This document shows positions 12,901-64,000 of a stretch of DNA of 64,000 nucleotides, piece after piece. The notes beneath the pieces are model-generated. The model searched no databases and was not told where the DNA came from. It saw only the letters and a program-made list of their open reading frames with translations. Each line of letters begins with the position of its first letter. Positions within the stretch are counted from its first letter, which is position 1. A program made the translations under genes and the position numbers. The DNA is from Macrobrachium rosenbergii (taxonomy: Eukaryota > Arthropoda > Malacostraca > Decapoda > Palaemonidae). The stretch covers positions 83,557,663 through 83,621,662 of the forward strand of contig NC_089795.1 of the NCBI RefSeq assembly GCF_040412425.1, in the 5' to 3' direction.

Positions 12901-15060
12901 AAAATCCCCTTAATAACATGCCTTCTAAATAACCCTACATCTACTTTCTCCCTACCATTATTGTCATTACAGTTTCCGACGTACCCAAGCCCCCTAAATC
13001 TACCGGAAGCCCTCTCGCCTCAGTCGGGCTTGAGATGTTTCTGCCAAGTGGAATGAGCATTTGTGAATTGCACTTTATCTTATGGCATTCCTCGACACCA
13101 CGTTCCCCTGTCGTTCGTAGAAGCCTGCGAATGGTAGGTGGCAACCCATTTTCCTTTCATTTTTAAGAATTTCCTCCTCTTTAGTCTTCGTGGCGCCTGT
13201 CAGGCTGCGTCTGTCTGCCCACATTTAAATTCTATGTTTCTGCGGGCCTGGGCCAGCCAGGGCCACTGGTCCCTGCTTTAAGAAAATTACAAAAGGAATA
13301 AAAACAATTAAACGGTGCGTTGAAAACCCAGGTCGGGTGTACTCTAACATCACAGTCTAATTACGTCTAGTTCACTTCTCAGAAGTAACTTTTTCCGGAA
13401 ACCATCTTTCCTTGTTATGTCTTTTTCACACTAAGCCATTCCAACCCGCTTAATCAGGATCAAGACACCCATTGTTGTCAAACAGGGCTACTTATGCCAG
13501 GACTCCACGGCTGATGTAGGAGCAAGAGCCTGTGCCAACACAAGAACGACTTATTGTAAACCAAATGTCTGGTGCCAGCATGGGCTCTTTGCCTATTGAG
13601 CACCGCACATGTGCTACAAATCAGCTCGTTGGTCATTACCATTATTGGCGTTTTGTCAAGCTTCTCAAAAAGTTTAAAAAACACATTATATAGTAATCAG
13701 AATAAATACGAGATTCAGAAGATTTACTTCCTAACGTCAAACATCACTGGTCACATGGCTCGCAAAAAAATATGCATTAGATAAAAAGATGAAGAGTTCT
13801 CAGAAATTTTGACAAAATTTTCCTTGCCATTCTAGTGACTAATCCTACTAGCATCCGAGATGACGACTGGGCACGGTCAGACGAACAAACAGAAGACAAG
13901 CAATTATGCTGACGTGAAATGTAACAGTTCTCAGGGTTTAGAACCCCTGACGGTGACGTTCTGTTTTAGTGTTTTATATAAATTCGCCTGCAAACGTACC
14001 ACATCCTCCACAGTCTTCCAAATACGAGCTGTAATAAAATCATCCTATAAAAATACTCCCGTAAACTTGATGCACTGTCCCCCTTTGATTAATAATTCGT
14101 ATTGGTGTCTCAAAAGTGGACGGCTGGAAAGTTAAGTATGCTGTATGTTTGTTTACAGCGGCTGTGCAAACCATAATATCCACAGATGCGTAACTCCACT
14201 TCATTACAGTAATAGTGTTCTATAAATTCAATTGTCGCTTATTGGATGAAGGAAAGTCCTACATAGCCACTGCATTTTTGCCAGAATGATGTGGACGTGT
14301 TGGGACGGCATCAGATTATAGCTGCAACAGTTTAGGAATTATTTTCAAATCTCTTCAAATTTTCATTTTTATCCGTAATGCATTAAAAATTGGAGTGCAC
14401 CGTCGAGAGTCGGCTTTTACACCATGCAAAAGCAGTGAAACTGTTCGATTAATCCGAAGTTGAACCAAAATTGCTAACCTCCGTAATGTGATTTACATGA
14501 TTGATTTATAATGCAACTTTATTTATCTTGCGTATCAAGTGTAAAACATTGTTTTCTATATGTATAGTTCTAGCGTTTGCATGTACTATATTTTATCAAT
14601 TTCATTTAGACCTATTAAATTCTTTTAATTCAAAAACTATTAATTAAGAACTTAAGAAAAAGTTAGGAAAAACAGTACACAAATACCTGTATGATCGGCT
14701 CGGGCACATATTGTGAACGGGAGTGCCAACATAACTCTTGCAATATATAATTTCACCGATGGTAAATTTGGCTTTTCAAAATAAAAGTACATTTATCATA
14801 TTATACCTACCATAACATAAGAATTGATCTTTCAATGTCAAGAAATGGTCACCAATGCCTTCGATATCACTGTTTTTGACCAAATCACACGCGATAATTT
14901 ATTGGCGGTATTAATTTTCGCTATCTACATAAATTATGTGAATATATTCAATATTATTACTTGGGCGTGACTTGAATATACATGTAGCGATTTATTTATA
15001 TAAGCTTTATCTGAATGGGTGAACAAAGGTGCCCAAATTCCCTTTAAGATAAAAAGTATA
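9906..15060. other. Intergenic upstream of IntS6, nothing recognised
   Basis: About 5 kb of AT-rich sequence. Three plus-strand frames over 100 codons (10073-10405, 10549-10911, 10979-11299) lack known domains, lie in different frames and look like chance. A short AAAT run lies at 12485-12504. No promoter for another gene is evident. Confidence 0.4.
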
Positions 15061-15137
15061 TAGCATGAGGAGTGGTGTGGTTGGTAATTGTGGCAGCTTG
15101 TTTGAGGTGAGGGAAGAGAGAGAAGTCCTCCTGATTC

Positions 15138-15172
15138 TCAGTCGTGGGCTAACATTACTCTAGAGCGGACAC
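15138..15172 (+). promoter_or_regulatory. Putative IntS6 core promoter: initiator plus DPE, with E-box
   Basis: TCAGTC at 15138-15143 matches the arthropod initiator with A+1 at 15140. Exactly at +28 to +32 lies GGACA (15167-15171), a full match to the downstream promoter element RGWYV. A palindromic CACGTG E-box starts at 15170 and overlaps it. No TATA box is visible about 30 bp upstream. The predicted 5' UTR is 106 nt. Only transcript data would prove the start. Confidence 0.5.
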
Positions 15173-15187
15173 GTGCCGCCCGCTGCC

Positions 15188-15202
15188 ATGAATCCATTTT
15201 AA
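15188..15202 (+). other. Short upstream ORF in the IntS6 5' leader
   Basis: ATG AAT CCA TTT TAA (a four-codon peptide) lies 43 nt before the IntS6 start and 48 nt after the putative transcription start. It would be in the mRNA only if transcription starts upstream of 15188. Confidence 0.45.
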
Positions 15203-15245
15203 TTTCGAAGAGGAAGCCGTGTCATTGTAATTCGTTATATCCATA

Positions 15246-56023
<40,778 letters not shown>

Positions 56024-56490
56024 ATGCTCGTCTTGACAATATATGTTAAAATAGTACAATGTCAGGAAGTGGATGTGTTTGGACACAGTTATTGTGATTT
56101 AAAGAGGAAGACTGTACACACTTGAAAGAAATATACAGATGACATGGCATTTTTTCCCTCAAAAGCAAAGTGCAGTTATTGGAGAGTGCAAACTTATGAT
56201 TTGAACAATGATGAAAGGAAAGTCTGTTTTAATGAGTATTTCAGTATTTGGGAAGTTTTAAATGAGAGTTTTATGCAGACAAATTTTATTTAAGAAAAGA
56301 TCTATAGGATAGTGACTGTGTACCTGAGAATTTTAAACAAATGGATATATGATGTAAGATGAATGGAAGGAAGTCAGCATGTTTGCTAAATGGGAATATA
56401 TGCTTTGTGATTGTTTTGTAAATATTGTGTATATTTATATTTTATATATGATAATACAGTTGATCCTCATTTTGATATTTAATTAAATTC
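56024..56490 (+). other. Probable IntS6 3' UTR with candidate poly(A) signals
   Basis: AT-rich sequence after the stop with no long ORF. Candidate signals are the variant AATACA at 56453-56458 and ATTAAA at 56482-56487, followed by T/GT-rich sequence. No canonical AATAAA occurs in this stretch; the first clear ones are beyond 57500. Confidence 0.35.
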
Positions 56491-56499
56491 CATAAACTT

Positions 56500-57590
56500 G
56501 TATTATATTTTGCTATTTATATTACAGCATTTTGAAAGGCTGATTCCTTGGTATAGAGACCCTATTTTAAGATGATTTTAAATTGCTGTAAGGAATTCAA
56601 GAAGGAATGGAGATTCCACAGAAGAAAGAGGATCCCCAGTGAAATGGATTGATAGAAAAGTGCCAGGAATATATAAGCATTGCTTGGGAGACCTTTTCAT
56701 GGTGAACGTGTGGGGGTAGTTATCACTTGTTCTCTCATATTGTGAGTACCAGTTCTCAGGTTTAACTATTCACTAATAGTGAAAACATGTGTAACTTGTA
56801 TTTTTCTTTTAACTGAATTGTAGAATCTAAAAGGTTTATAACGTTTGAGATACAGGCTGTTTTCTTATTAAGTTAAACTTTTAAAATTAATCCCTTACTT
56901 ACATAGGCAAATATATCACTGTTAGTGGATACTGTCCAAATACAGAAATGAATGGAAATGGGGTAAGTTGTGGTACTGTCTGGCATTCACTCCTGCTTCT
57001 GAGTCTTTCATGGTGCTGTTTCTGGTTGACATATTACTTGGAGAGGACCTTGTGAGTTGGGAAAAATTGAACCATTTGTCAATTAAATACTGTACATCTT
57101 TTGTTGTACTTGAGTTAGTCAGAGATTTTTTCCCCATTCCTTGTACTAACAGGATTTCCCTGACTTGAAGATTTCATTTTCATTGCTTTTATAATGTGGA
57201 GTACAAAGTTTCTTTGTCTCACATAATCCTGGGGAATTTGAGTACTTGTTAATGAGCAAGTAGAATCTAAAAATCAAGTTTCATTCATGCTACATGGATG
57301 AACTGATGACCCTTAAGTTGTTAGGAGTAATTCCTCTTAAAGGATGAAAATCAAGAGTCAAGAAAAACAGAAACTAAGTGAATTCTAAAGCTTGGCAATA
57401 GAGGGAAAAAACAATGTGAGTCTTGCAATCTAAGGATTACTGATGACTGAGATAGGTGTTACGAGGCTACCGGATGGTCAGAGAAACATATTTTGAGCTC
57501 TGTGAGACAGGTTATGAAATGAATCTAATAAAAACAAAGCAAACCCATTACAGTGCTGGATTAACTCATTCTTCAAAACAAAACAAGCTC
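56500..57590. other. Intergenic downstream of IntS6, nothing recognised
   Basis: AT-rich, short frames only. Confidence 0.4.
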
Positions 57591-57599
57591 AATGATTGA

Positions 57600-58480
57600 A
57601 GTAATTCAGTTCCTTCAGCAAATTGGTCACACTTGTTTGTCCCCTGGATCTTAATTAGAAGGAATATGATCAAAGGAAGAAGAAAAGGCAGTCAATTGTA
57701 AACTAATTGCTTTAGATTCTCTCCCATCAGGGTAACAGCAAAATATGAAGCATCCAAAAATGAGAGCAGTATTCCATACAAGGATAAATAGGCCAAATTG
57801 AGCTTCAGTAACTTGGAGGAACTTAATTAAATTTTCATAAAAAAAAATTGACAGAGAAAACAAATAGGCAAGTACTGTCTTATGAACCATTTAGTTTGGT
57901 AGTTAACAAACTTCATTTTAGATAATTCAAGAGGAGAGTTTGTAGACAAAGTATCAGTTTAACATTTGAGTCCCAACAATAAAGCAGGGCTGAGAGGTAG
58001 ATGGTTAAAGTATCAGTGAAAGCATGAATAGAAAAGGTAGAATGAAAAAACTGATAAAAAGGACAAGATGAAAAGAGCTCCACTAGGGGTGACTAAGGGG
58101 GTAGACGTGCTATCAATATCTGATAAAGAGTGACTAGGTAAGAACCTCAAGGTTTGCATAGAAGTTTAGGCATTCCCAGGACTACTGTCAAATGCCTTAG
58201 AGACATTAAGTGTAGCAACAAGGCCCACAGAGAAGTTGACCTAACATCAGTGAAATAAGAAAGAAGGCAGCCATTAGTTTTGCCTTATGGAAACTAGTCA
58301 GGCAATCCAAAAGAAGAGAACTGGATGTAAAATGCATGAGAAAGCACGAGTTTAGTAATCATTGTCATCATTGCAACCAATAATGTGCAATGGAAAGGGC
58401 CTTCGTGAAGTTCTGCCATGCATGTTTTCCACAAGTCTGTTCATCTTTACTACCGTTTCATAGTTCTCATCCAAATAAGT
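57600..58480 (-). pseudogene. Antisense LINE reverse-transcriptase fragment (Jockey/CR1-like)
   Basis: On the minus strand 58184-58225 reads LVATLNVSKAFDS, matching RT motif A (LDxSKAFDxV). Just before it a CLLSYFTDV segment matches the usual GDLLSYxTD region. The rest is decayed and the limits are approximate. Confidence 0.5.
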
Positions 58481-59580
58481 CTTGGTCTTATAACCCCTCT
58501 TGTGACTCGAAGAGCCCATCTGACATCATTTGCTATGGAATTGTGTGAAGGACATGAAACCATCTCCACCTTCCGTCCATTATTTCATTTACATTGGAAC
58601 TTGTGTAATTTCATAGTATAGTTATACACTTTACCCTGCCATCTCCCACCTGACTTTTCTTCTTGAAGCTTTATTCTTAAAGAGAACAAGTCTTTTATAA
58701 TTTGGTGAAGTTGTAAATATATAGTGAAGGCAGAAGTTAAAACAGAAAAACATGAATTTGGAGGAATTAAAATGGTCACCCTTCTCTGGGATGGACTGAA
58801 CCAGTGATTCTCCCTTTGAGGAAGGATAAATGCAGTGTATGAAGATTATTTGAAAATGTTGGCAACATATACAAACCAGTTTGTTAGCAATCTCCCCGAG
58901 AAATCCTGCAGAATTACACTTCAGTTCAGATGCTTTATCAGTTTTTGAAGATGCAAGATCCAAATATTCCATACATTAAATATTGGAGAGGGAATTCAAA
59001 CAGTTGAGTCAAGGAAGATCAAGAGACTACAGCATTGAGGAAAGAGTGAGCAGAAAAGTGAAGGCCAAAGAGTGTAGCACTTTCACTAGGATAGCAAGGA
59101 TGGAAAAAGTAGAAAATGAGGACTCGCAAGCTGTTAAGCTTTTTGGGGGAAAAGGGGGAATTCTTTGAGGAGAGTAGAATGTGGATATTTTATTTATTTA
59201 GTAGCATGGATTAGTGATATTACAATCTTTAGCTGTACATCGGCTACATGTAGTGTGGAGATCAATTTCAACCGATGCCAAAAAAATGAGAGCAAGGATA
59301 GCCATCAACACCAGGGCATTTCCTCTGATGCTTGGAAGGACTGGCAGAAACTGGAAACATATGGTTCTTGGGGTTGCATGATTAGACACAGAAGCACAAA
59401 GCACACACAAACACAGAATCACTCGAAAGCACAAGCAAAGAAGAAAGAACATCGGCTTCGGAGAGATGAGCTAAGCACGTCTTCCTACGAGGGCAGTAAG
59501 AAGAAAACTGAGGTGTTATTTCGTAAGAGTTGCCACCTAGGCCTATCAGCCTACCTTGTTGCCACCAATTCCACTTGTAT
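58481..59580. other. Intergenic, nothing recognised
   Basis: The 148-codon frame at 59165-59611 is Lys/His-rich and runs into the module at 59590; it has no known domain. Confidence 0.4.
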
Positions 59581-59589
59581 TTTCTTTTT

Positions 59590-59687
59590 CCCGGTTTCCA
59601 GCTGGCACTAGATGAATTACCCGTAAGTTAGACCGCAGGTTTGTTAAACATGAAAAATACAAATTGATTAAAAAATTTGTCATGTTA
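59590..59687 (+). mobile_element. Palindromic DIRS-associated terminal module, copy e (forward arm)
   Basis: GGTTTCCAGCTGGCACTAGA then GTTAGACCGCAGGTTTGTTA and TGAAAAATACAAATTGATTA. No upstream inverted arm. Confidence 0.65.
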
Positions 59688-59699
59688 AGTATAAACTTC

Positions 59700-60470
59700 A
59701 GAAGACTAATTTCTTCGAGATCTAAAAGCATCCCAGATAGCAGCAGGAGAGGATAACAATATCTCATTTGCCCACTTTTAACCTGAGATAAGTGATCAGA
59801 AGATGCAAGTGGAGGAGTACAATTAGCTAACCAAATTTGAGGTACAAAACAAAAATGTTGGATGCATGGTCAGGACAACTTGAACATGGTAAGTGTGTAA
59901 TTTGTTCCTTTGCTTATGGGTGTGAGTTAAGATCCTTCAGTACTGTCCTAAAATGGTTTCCTGTTTGGTACATCAATATTTTTTTTTTTTTGTGCATCCA
60001 ATATTACAACAATTCATATTTTTTGTATATTATCCAAAAAGTCTACACTTTTCATACTTTTGTAACCTGATAAACCCTAGTCTCTTTCCATTAACTAAGG
60101 AATTTGGTCATTAGTTACTTGGTAGTTAGCAAAATCAGAATTACTATACATAAAAAAATTGTTGTTCATTGCATTATTGCAGAGATACATGCGGATTGCA
60201 AATACTGAATATTTTGTCCACAGATGTCATCAGTTCTTGGAAGTAAGTGTGCATTGACACGTCAATACATATTTAGTATCTTATTAATATTTAAACAGTT
60301 CAGTTAAATTTTTTTCTTCATTCATTAAACTTTTTTTTTTATCCAAATTGGTTTCTTCACTCATTAAACTGGTTTTGTTTTCAAAATTTACCATACCTGT
60401 ATGAAAATGATTAGACAGGGTACACAATGTTTGCACAATGTTTGTAGTGGTTCTCATTCCATGTGTTTGT
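59700..60470. other. Intergenic, nothing recognised
   Basis: AT-rich sequence without a recognised element. Confidence 0.4.
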
Positions 60471-60499
60471 TTTTTTATGGTAATGTCTTACACTTATTG

Positions 60500-60900
60500 T
60501 TTTGTGAGTCCCTATGATTTTTTTTATAGCAAACTGCAGAAATTCCGAGTATATGATTTTTAATATTATTGCAGACTACTGTAGTGATTTCCATTTTATG
60601 ATTTTTAATATTGCAGTGTAGTGATTCCCATTTCATGATTTTTAATGTTACAGACCTTATTATTTTTAACATTTTATTTCCATTTTATTATTTTTAAATG
60701 TTAGAGACTATTATTTTGAAATTTGTATTCCTATTTTATTATTTTTAACACTATTGCAGACTGCAGTGATTCCCATTTTATAAATTTTAATATTATTGCA
60801 GAAGTGGTGCTCATTACCTGTGCTTGTGGTTTGTGGTAATTTTTACAATTTTATTGTTGTTTGTGTGTACATATGATTTTAAATATTGCAACTAGTGAGT
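60500..60900. repeat. Degenerate minisatellite
   Basis: Repeated words CCCATTT(C/T)ATGATTTTTAAT and ATTGCAGAC recur with a period of about 50-60 bp, six or seven times. Confidence 0.65.
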
Positions 60901-61190
60901 CCTATTTCCTGTACTTTTGTTGCAGTGGCAGTTTTTCATAGTACATTTATTATAGTATACTGTATGCATTATTCCTCAGCATACCTTTATGGTGCTAGAT
61001 GGGCTGGTGTGCAGCTCCTTATTTTCTCACTAGATATGAACTTGCATTTACAGTGCCTTTGTTATTGGATGCAGTAATGTTCTCTCCAGAATCTTGCCAA
61101 GTGTGTGCTGATAGGTCAAGCATTGCACTTCTAAGAGTGCTGTGGGTGCCGCTTTAGATTCATTATGGTCCATTACCCCTGCTGTCAGCA

Positions 61191-61491
61191 CCCCACAGAA
61201 ACTCTAAATGTAACGGTTTCCCCTCAACCCAGGAACAGTAAGAGTAATAAAACCAAGTTCTCTTCATATGTCTTGACTGCCACTTTTTTTTTTTTTTTTT
61301 TTCCTCCTCCTGTTGAGGGTGCACCTTACTGGGAGTTCCATCTTCCAGGAGATCTATGCCACCCATAGGAAGGATTTTCCTACCCTTCAGCTGCTGTGCT
61401 CTAGGTTTTTTATTTTATCCTGCTTACTTAAAAGCTTCCCCAGTGCCCAAGTCTTCAGTTCTTGCTTCTCGCATTTAGAGTTTCTGTGGGG
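61191..61491. repeat. Perfect 20-bp inverted repeat, arms 261 bp apart
   Basis: 61191-61210 is the exact inverse complement of 61472-61491. Similarity stops abruptly at both ends of each arm. It lies about 250 bp before the DIRS copy C region. Confidence 0.8.
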
Positions 61492-61734
61492 TATGTATTT
61501 GGCATTTGTGAGCCGTTTAAAGAGGGTTGGTTTGATGTTTCAAGATCAGTTCATTGCTGTAGTTAGTTCATCTGTGGGTGACTAGGCTATAACCGCATCT
61601 GCCTCTGTTGGCCCACCAGTGCTGACTTCCCCACCTTCAGGTATGTTTGCAGCTCTACTTTTTCCATCATTATGTCTTCAAGAGTCTTAATATGGTGGCT
61701 GTGATGTCGACTAAAGTTTCAGCTTCCTCATCAG

Positions 61735-62170
61735 CCAAAATCCCTTCCCTTGGGGATTTTGTTGACAGTGATCTGGATGAATTACTACTTTGGCCCATCA
61801 AGGCGCTGCGTAGTTATCTAAAACGGACTCGTCACCTCGGGCTTGTGTCAAAGACTTTTTGTGAGCACAGGCCAGAACAAGAAAGAAGTGTCCAAGAATA
61901 CCATCTCCTTTTGGCTAAGTGAAGTAATTAGGCATGCCTACAGTTCTTCTTCAGCCTCTAATGCCGACACAGTGCATGAAAGAGCGTGTGATGTTAGGGG
62001 ATTAGGCCCCTCCTTGGCATTCAAAAAGAATTTGTTGTTCAGAGGGTTTGAAGGCTAGTACTTGGCTTCATCAAACCATCACGTCCTTCTATCTAAGGGA
62101 CGATGTAGTTCATCCAGTGCCCTTAGCAGGACAGTTTGTATTTTACCTAAGATGATGGTATGAAAGTGAG
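61735..62170 (+). pseudogene. DIRS-like tyrosine recombinase fragment, copy C
   Basis: Closely parallel to 54245-54690: IPSLGDFVDSDLDELLL, KALRSYLKRTRHL, VSKNTISFWLSEVIRHAYSS, then RACDVRGLGPSLAFKKN, where the catalytic His is Cys but the Arg is kept, and ITSFYLRDD with the Tyr. Two frame shifts break it. Upstream domains are absent. Confidence 0.8.
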
Positions 62171-62534
62171 AATGATTGAGATGACTGGTCTTTTTCATTT
62201 TCCCTTTCACCTTTCTTCTCTACCAGCCGGCAATGAGAAGATTGATCCGTCATATGCCAGAACTGGTTGGATACAGGTGAGTGAGTAGCCTTACTATTTG
62301 AGTATACTGTATTCTACATGAATATAACCTTTCAGTAGCAAGACCTTCCTCACTTTAGCAAGGAGAGAGGAATGATAACAAACAAGTCTGGTGGCTATGG
62401 TGGTTTGTTAACTTCCACCTATGCAGTGAACCTTCACATTGTATATTAGCTCAGTAGTCTGACTGGTTGATATCCATTTATGTAATAAGTCAGAAGCTTG
62501 AGTCTCCTTCCTTTGCTTTCACTTATCCAGGAAG

Positions 62535-62940
62535 TGAGACCAGGTGTGCTGAACCTCCAGTCAGTTCAAGACTTTCTTTCCTCCCACCAAAAGTGAGTTT
62601 ATCCTTACGTTAAGACCCAGGTTTGTTTTGCATATGAACAAGTGTCAGATTTTTTATTTGTTTGTATTTTTCATAGCTAACAAGCCTGCAGTCATAACGT
62701 ATACTGCCAACCCCTCCTTGTGATTACTGGGCTGGAAGAAACTGAATGTGTCACGGGGTTAGAACAGGTTGGCGGTTGCCTCCTCGTTCATCCCGATGAC
62801 TAATTCCCGATGCCACTAATTCCTTGCAATTTTAATTGTTTTTTAATGGTTTCCAGCTGGCGCTCTTAGATTTATCCTTACGTTAAGACCGCAAGTTTTG
62901 TTCGCTATGAAAAATATAAATTAAAATTTTTTCATTTTTC
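62535..62940 (+). mobile_element. Palindromic DIRS-associated terminal module, copy f
   Basis: Inverted arm at 62643-62700 and forward arm at 62880-62940, loop of 179 bp. It follows DIRS copy C at the same distance as copy d follows copy B, which ties the module to the DIRS 3' end. Confidence 0.75.
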
Positions 62941-64000
62941 AAGTGGCATGCCTCTGCTGGCTGCCTAGCATGTCTACCCATCTGCATTTCCCACTATGCC
63001 TACTGTTTTCAATGACCTACTCTACTTTGATTGCTTCTGTACCTTTTTGCCCATTGTCAGTGCTGTTTCTTACATGTCTGATCCCTTCCATTCTAGCCAT
63101 GGATGCTCTAGTGTTGAGGAGTTGCTTCACACAAATAAAGATCATTTTTGCTCCATATCAGGAGTGAGTCAATACCATCTTCAACAAGTCACTGCCTCAA
63201 GCGTGTCCTTCCTGTGACTGCCTGCTGTGTGTGCTGCATGTATCTCTTGCTATGTTTTGTTAGGCTGCTACTGCTGCTTCTTCTGCCTGAGATCTTGAGA
63301 GCATATAGAGATGTATGAGATCACAAGGTGAGAGGGAGTGTCAACAAGATTAGGGACCTCTTTTATTTCAGTTCTTTAAACATAATTTGGAGATACCTGT
63401 AATTTTGAATGCAAGGGCCTGGTAGTGCAGGTCCACTCATTCGGGATTTTATCCGAGATGTTACATAAAGTTCTTTGTTAGGACTGGATATCATGGATGG
63501 GCAGGTTTACTTTTAAAACTTCCTCCTCATCTGTTCATTCATGGCATGCAAGACATAGTCTTCTGGGTTAATAGCATCCATGTCTAATATGGATGATAAG
63601 TTGATGCTTACCCTACTTGGAACTGACCAGTGCAAGAGCTCTGCTTTCCAGTCTGTGGGTTCTCTACTCTTCTGAGCAGCTCTGTGGGTTACATGAACCT
63701 TGGTATCTAAATTTGCAAATTCCCCTGTGATTCTGGATCCTTCACACTCAAAAAGAACATGAGTACAATTGCTATTAAGGATATATTATGATTGATGGAG
63801 TTGTGATGAAAAAGATGTCAATTTTTAACGTACTGAAAATTGGTGGTTGGTTCTTATGTGTGAATCCAGGTAGCGCAGGTGTGAAATGTGAAGTTGTTTT
63901 TTACTCATTTGAGTTAAAAGGCTGTTGTTGAGTACATAGCCTGATGTTTCAGTTATTAATGTTAATTTTTGGAAGGTTACTTTATTGCACTTGCAATGAT
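62941..64000. other. Intergenic to window end, nothing recognised
   Basis: Frames at 62943-63217 overlap each other and show no domain. Confidence 0.4.

Noticed and set aside
59165..59611. 148-codon plus-strand frame
   Set aside because: Its end lies in terminal module copy e and the Lys/His-rich rest has no domain or splice context.

Overview
This is eukaryotic, AT-rich, intron-rich DNA, almost certainly from an arthropod and most likely a decapod crustacean. The evidence is very long TA, AAT, GA and CTT microsatellites, tRNA-derived SINEs, Jockey/CR1-like LINE remnants and several broken DIRS-like (tyrosine-recombinase) retrotransposons, a class known to be widespread in decapods. The species cannot be fixed from the sequence; a caridean shrimp or prawn is a guess.

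The window holds one recognisable cellular gene, on the + strand: the orthologue of Integrator complex subunit 6 (IntS6; older names DDX26/DICE1). I traced 17 coding exons from the ATG at 15246 to the TAG at 56021-56023. All introns are GT-AG, all phases agree, and the conceptual protein has 1003 residues. It carries an N-terminal von Willebrand A domain with a complete metal-site motif, the conserved middle region, a basic nuclear-localisation-like patch, a Ser/Pro-rich linker and the conserved C-terminal domain. A possible promoter with an initiator and a correctly spaced downstream promoter element lies about 106 bp upstream of the ATG.

Region by region: 1-15.1 kb is intergenic, with microsatellites, three SINE-type repeats and a LINE tail, and no convincing gene. 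15.1-56.5 kb is IntS6. Its 11-kb first intron holds a LINE remnant, a tRNA-derived SINE, a 210-bp inverted-repeat element and one copy of a palindromic repeat. Intron 4 holds a decayed DIRS reverse-transcriptase region between two inverted MITE copies, one ending 15 bp before exon 5. Intron 10 holds LINE RNase H remnants and a SINE. Intron 16 holds the RNase H and tyrosine-recombinase half of a DIRS element. 56.5-64 kb is intergenic, with an antisense LINE fragment and a second DIRS 3' piece.

No bacterial-type system, CRISPR array, rRNA gene or functional tRNA gene is visible. The most unusual structures are a roughly 300-bp palindromic module repeated six times in one orientation and associated with the DIRS fragments, and the MITE abutting an IntS6 splice acceptor. 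Comparisons with IntS6 and transposon families come from memory, not from a search.
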